DNA of 7,731 nucleotides from JBBDRX01 sp040905245. Lineage in GTDB: Bacteria; Bacteroidota; Rhodothermia; Balneolales; Balneolaceae. How positions within the stretch are numbered: the first letter of the stretch is position 1; the number at the start of each line of letters is the position of its first letter. The stretch covers positions 1 to 7,731 of the forward strand of contig JBBDRX010000045.1 of assembly GCA_040905245.1 (NCBI GenBank), in the 5' to 3' direction. The translations under genes and the position numbers were made by a program. Positions 7,308 to 7,731 of the stretch are shown in pieces. The notes beneath the pieces were generated by a model. It saw only the letters and a list, made by a program, of their open reading frames with translations. It made no database searches and was not told the DNA's origin.

Positions 7308-7731
7308 ATGAATGAAACATCCAGGCTTTCACTGCCATTTTCGGACCCGGTACTGATTTTTGCGTTGGTGATGCTCATTATTTTGCTGGCCCCTCTTGCC
7401 ATCAAGCGGCTGAAAATTCCGGGCCTTGTCGGCCTCATTCTGGCGGGCGCTCTCGTAGGGCCAAGCATTTTGGGCCTACTGGAAAGGGATTCGACCATCG
7501 ACCTGTTGGGAACCGTCGGGCTGCTCTACCTGATGTTCATGGCCGGGTTGTCCATCGACCTGAACCAGTTCGAAAAGCTGCGCAACAAGAGTATCGGTTT
7601 TGGAATCATCTCTTTTCTTTTGCCACAGGCCGGGGCGGTGATGCTGGGGCTCTATCTGCTGGACTACTCTCTTGCAACTTCTTTCTTACTCGGTTCCATT
7701 GTGGGTTCTCATACCCTGCTGGCCTATCCGA
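7308..7731 (+). CDS. Cation:proton antiporter, CPA2 (Kef/NhaS3-like) family, 3'-truncated by window edge
   Basis: The first 141 residues of an inner-membrane monovalent cation/H+ exchanger, expected to move Na+ or K+ against protons. The reading starts MNETSRLSLPFSDPVLIF. Membrane segments lie at about 14-32, 39-59, 66-86, 94-119, and a fifth from 123 cut by the edge. Family hallmarks are RLKIPGLVGLILAG (34-47), LVGPSILGLL (49-58) and MFMAGLSIDLNQFEK (76-90). Many relatives have GLE where this has GLS (80-82). The ion-binding Asp of the later helices and any C-terminal domains lie beyond the window, so ion preference cannot be judged. ATG 7308 is preferred: an in-frame TGA lies at 7290-7292 and GAGTGAT (7291-7297), a weak SD, sits 10 bases upstream; GTG 7293 and TTG 7302 are less likely. 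It is divergent from the oxoprolinase gene and probably unrelated to it. Confidence 0.93.
   Translation, partial: MNETSRLSLPFSDPVLIFALVMLIILLAPLAIKRLKIPGLVGLILAGALVGPSILGLLERDSTIDLLGTVGLLYLMFMAGLSIDLNQFEKLRNKSIGFGIISFLLPQAGAVMLGLYLLDYSLATSFLLGSIVGSHTLLAYP

Overview
The window is a stretch of ordinary bacterial chromosome, moderately GC-rich (by eye, mid-50s percent). It holds four protein genes and almost no spare DNA. I see no mobile element, CRISPR array, tRNA, rRNA or prophage gene. The organism cannot be fixed from this window. Three things would suit a Gram-negative lineage near Balneolota/Rhodothermota: a stand-alone PurL with no glutaminase domain, an M28 peptidase with a signal peptide, and a gene start without a Shine-Dalgarno (SD) site. 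That is a weak inference.

Layout. (1) Bases 1-1754, + strand: the last 583 codons of purL, a late-middle enzyme of purine synthesis; the 5' end lies off the window. (2) Bases 1780-3306, - strand: an exported M28-family zinc aminopeptidase, convergent with purL across 25 bp. (3) Bases 3356-7153, - strand: a 1265-residue single-chain 5-oxoprolinase-type enzyme (HyuA and HyuB halves fused), 49 bp upstream of the peptidase gene and in the same direction. (4) Bases 7154-7307: a 154-bp divergent intergenic region that must hold promoters for both sides. (5) Bases 7308-7731, + strand: the first 141 codons of a CPA2-type cation:proton antiporter that runs off the window.

The main functional unit is the likely two-gene operon 5-oxoprolinase -> M28 peptidase. 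A reasonable inference is peptide and pyroglutamate salvage: the exported aminopeptidase trims peptides outside the cytoplasm, and the cytoplasmic ATP-dependent enzyme opens 5-oxoproline to glutamate. The purL and antiporter genes look unrelated to it.

I did not find a convincing undescribed system. The items worth checking are the peptidase/oxoprolinase pairing, the double-hairpin leader of the peptidase gene, the oxoprolinase start that has a TATAAA box but no SD, an inverted repeat over the likely antiporter -35 box, and a 10-base word shared by the two intergenic regions.
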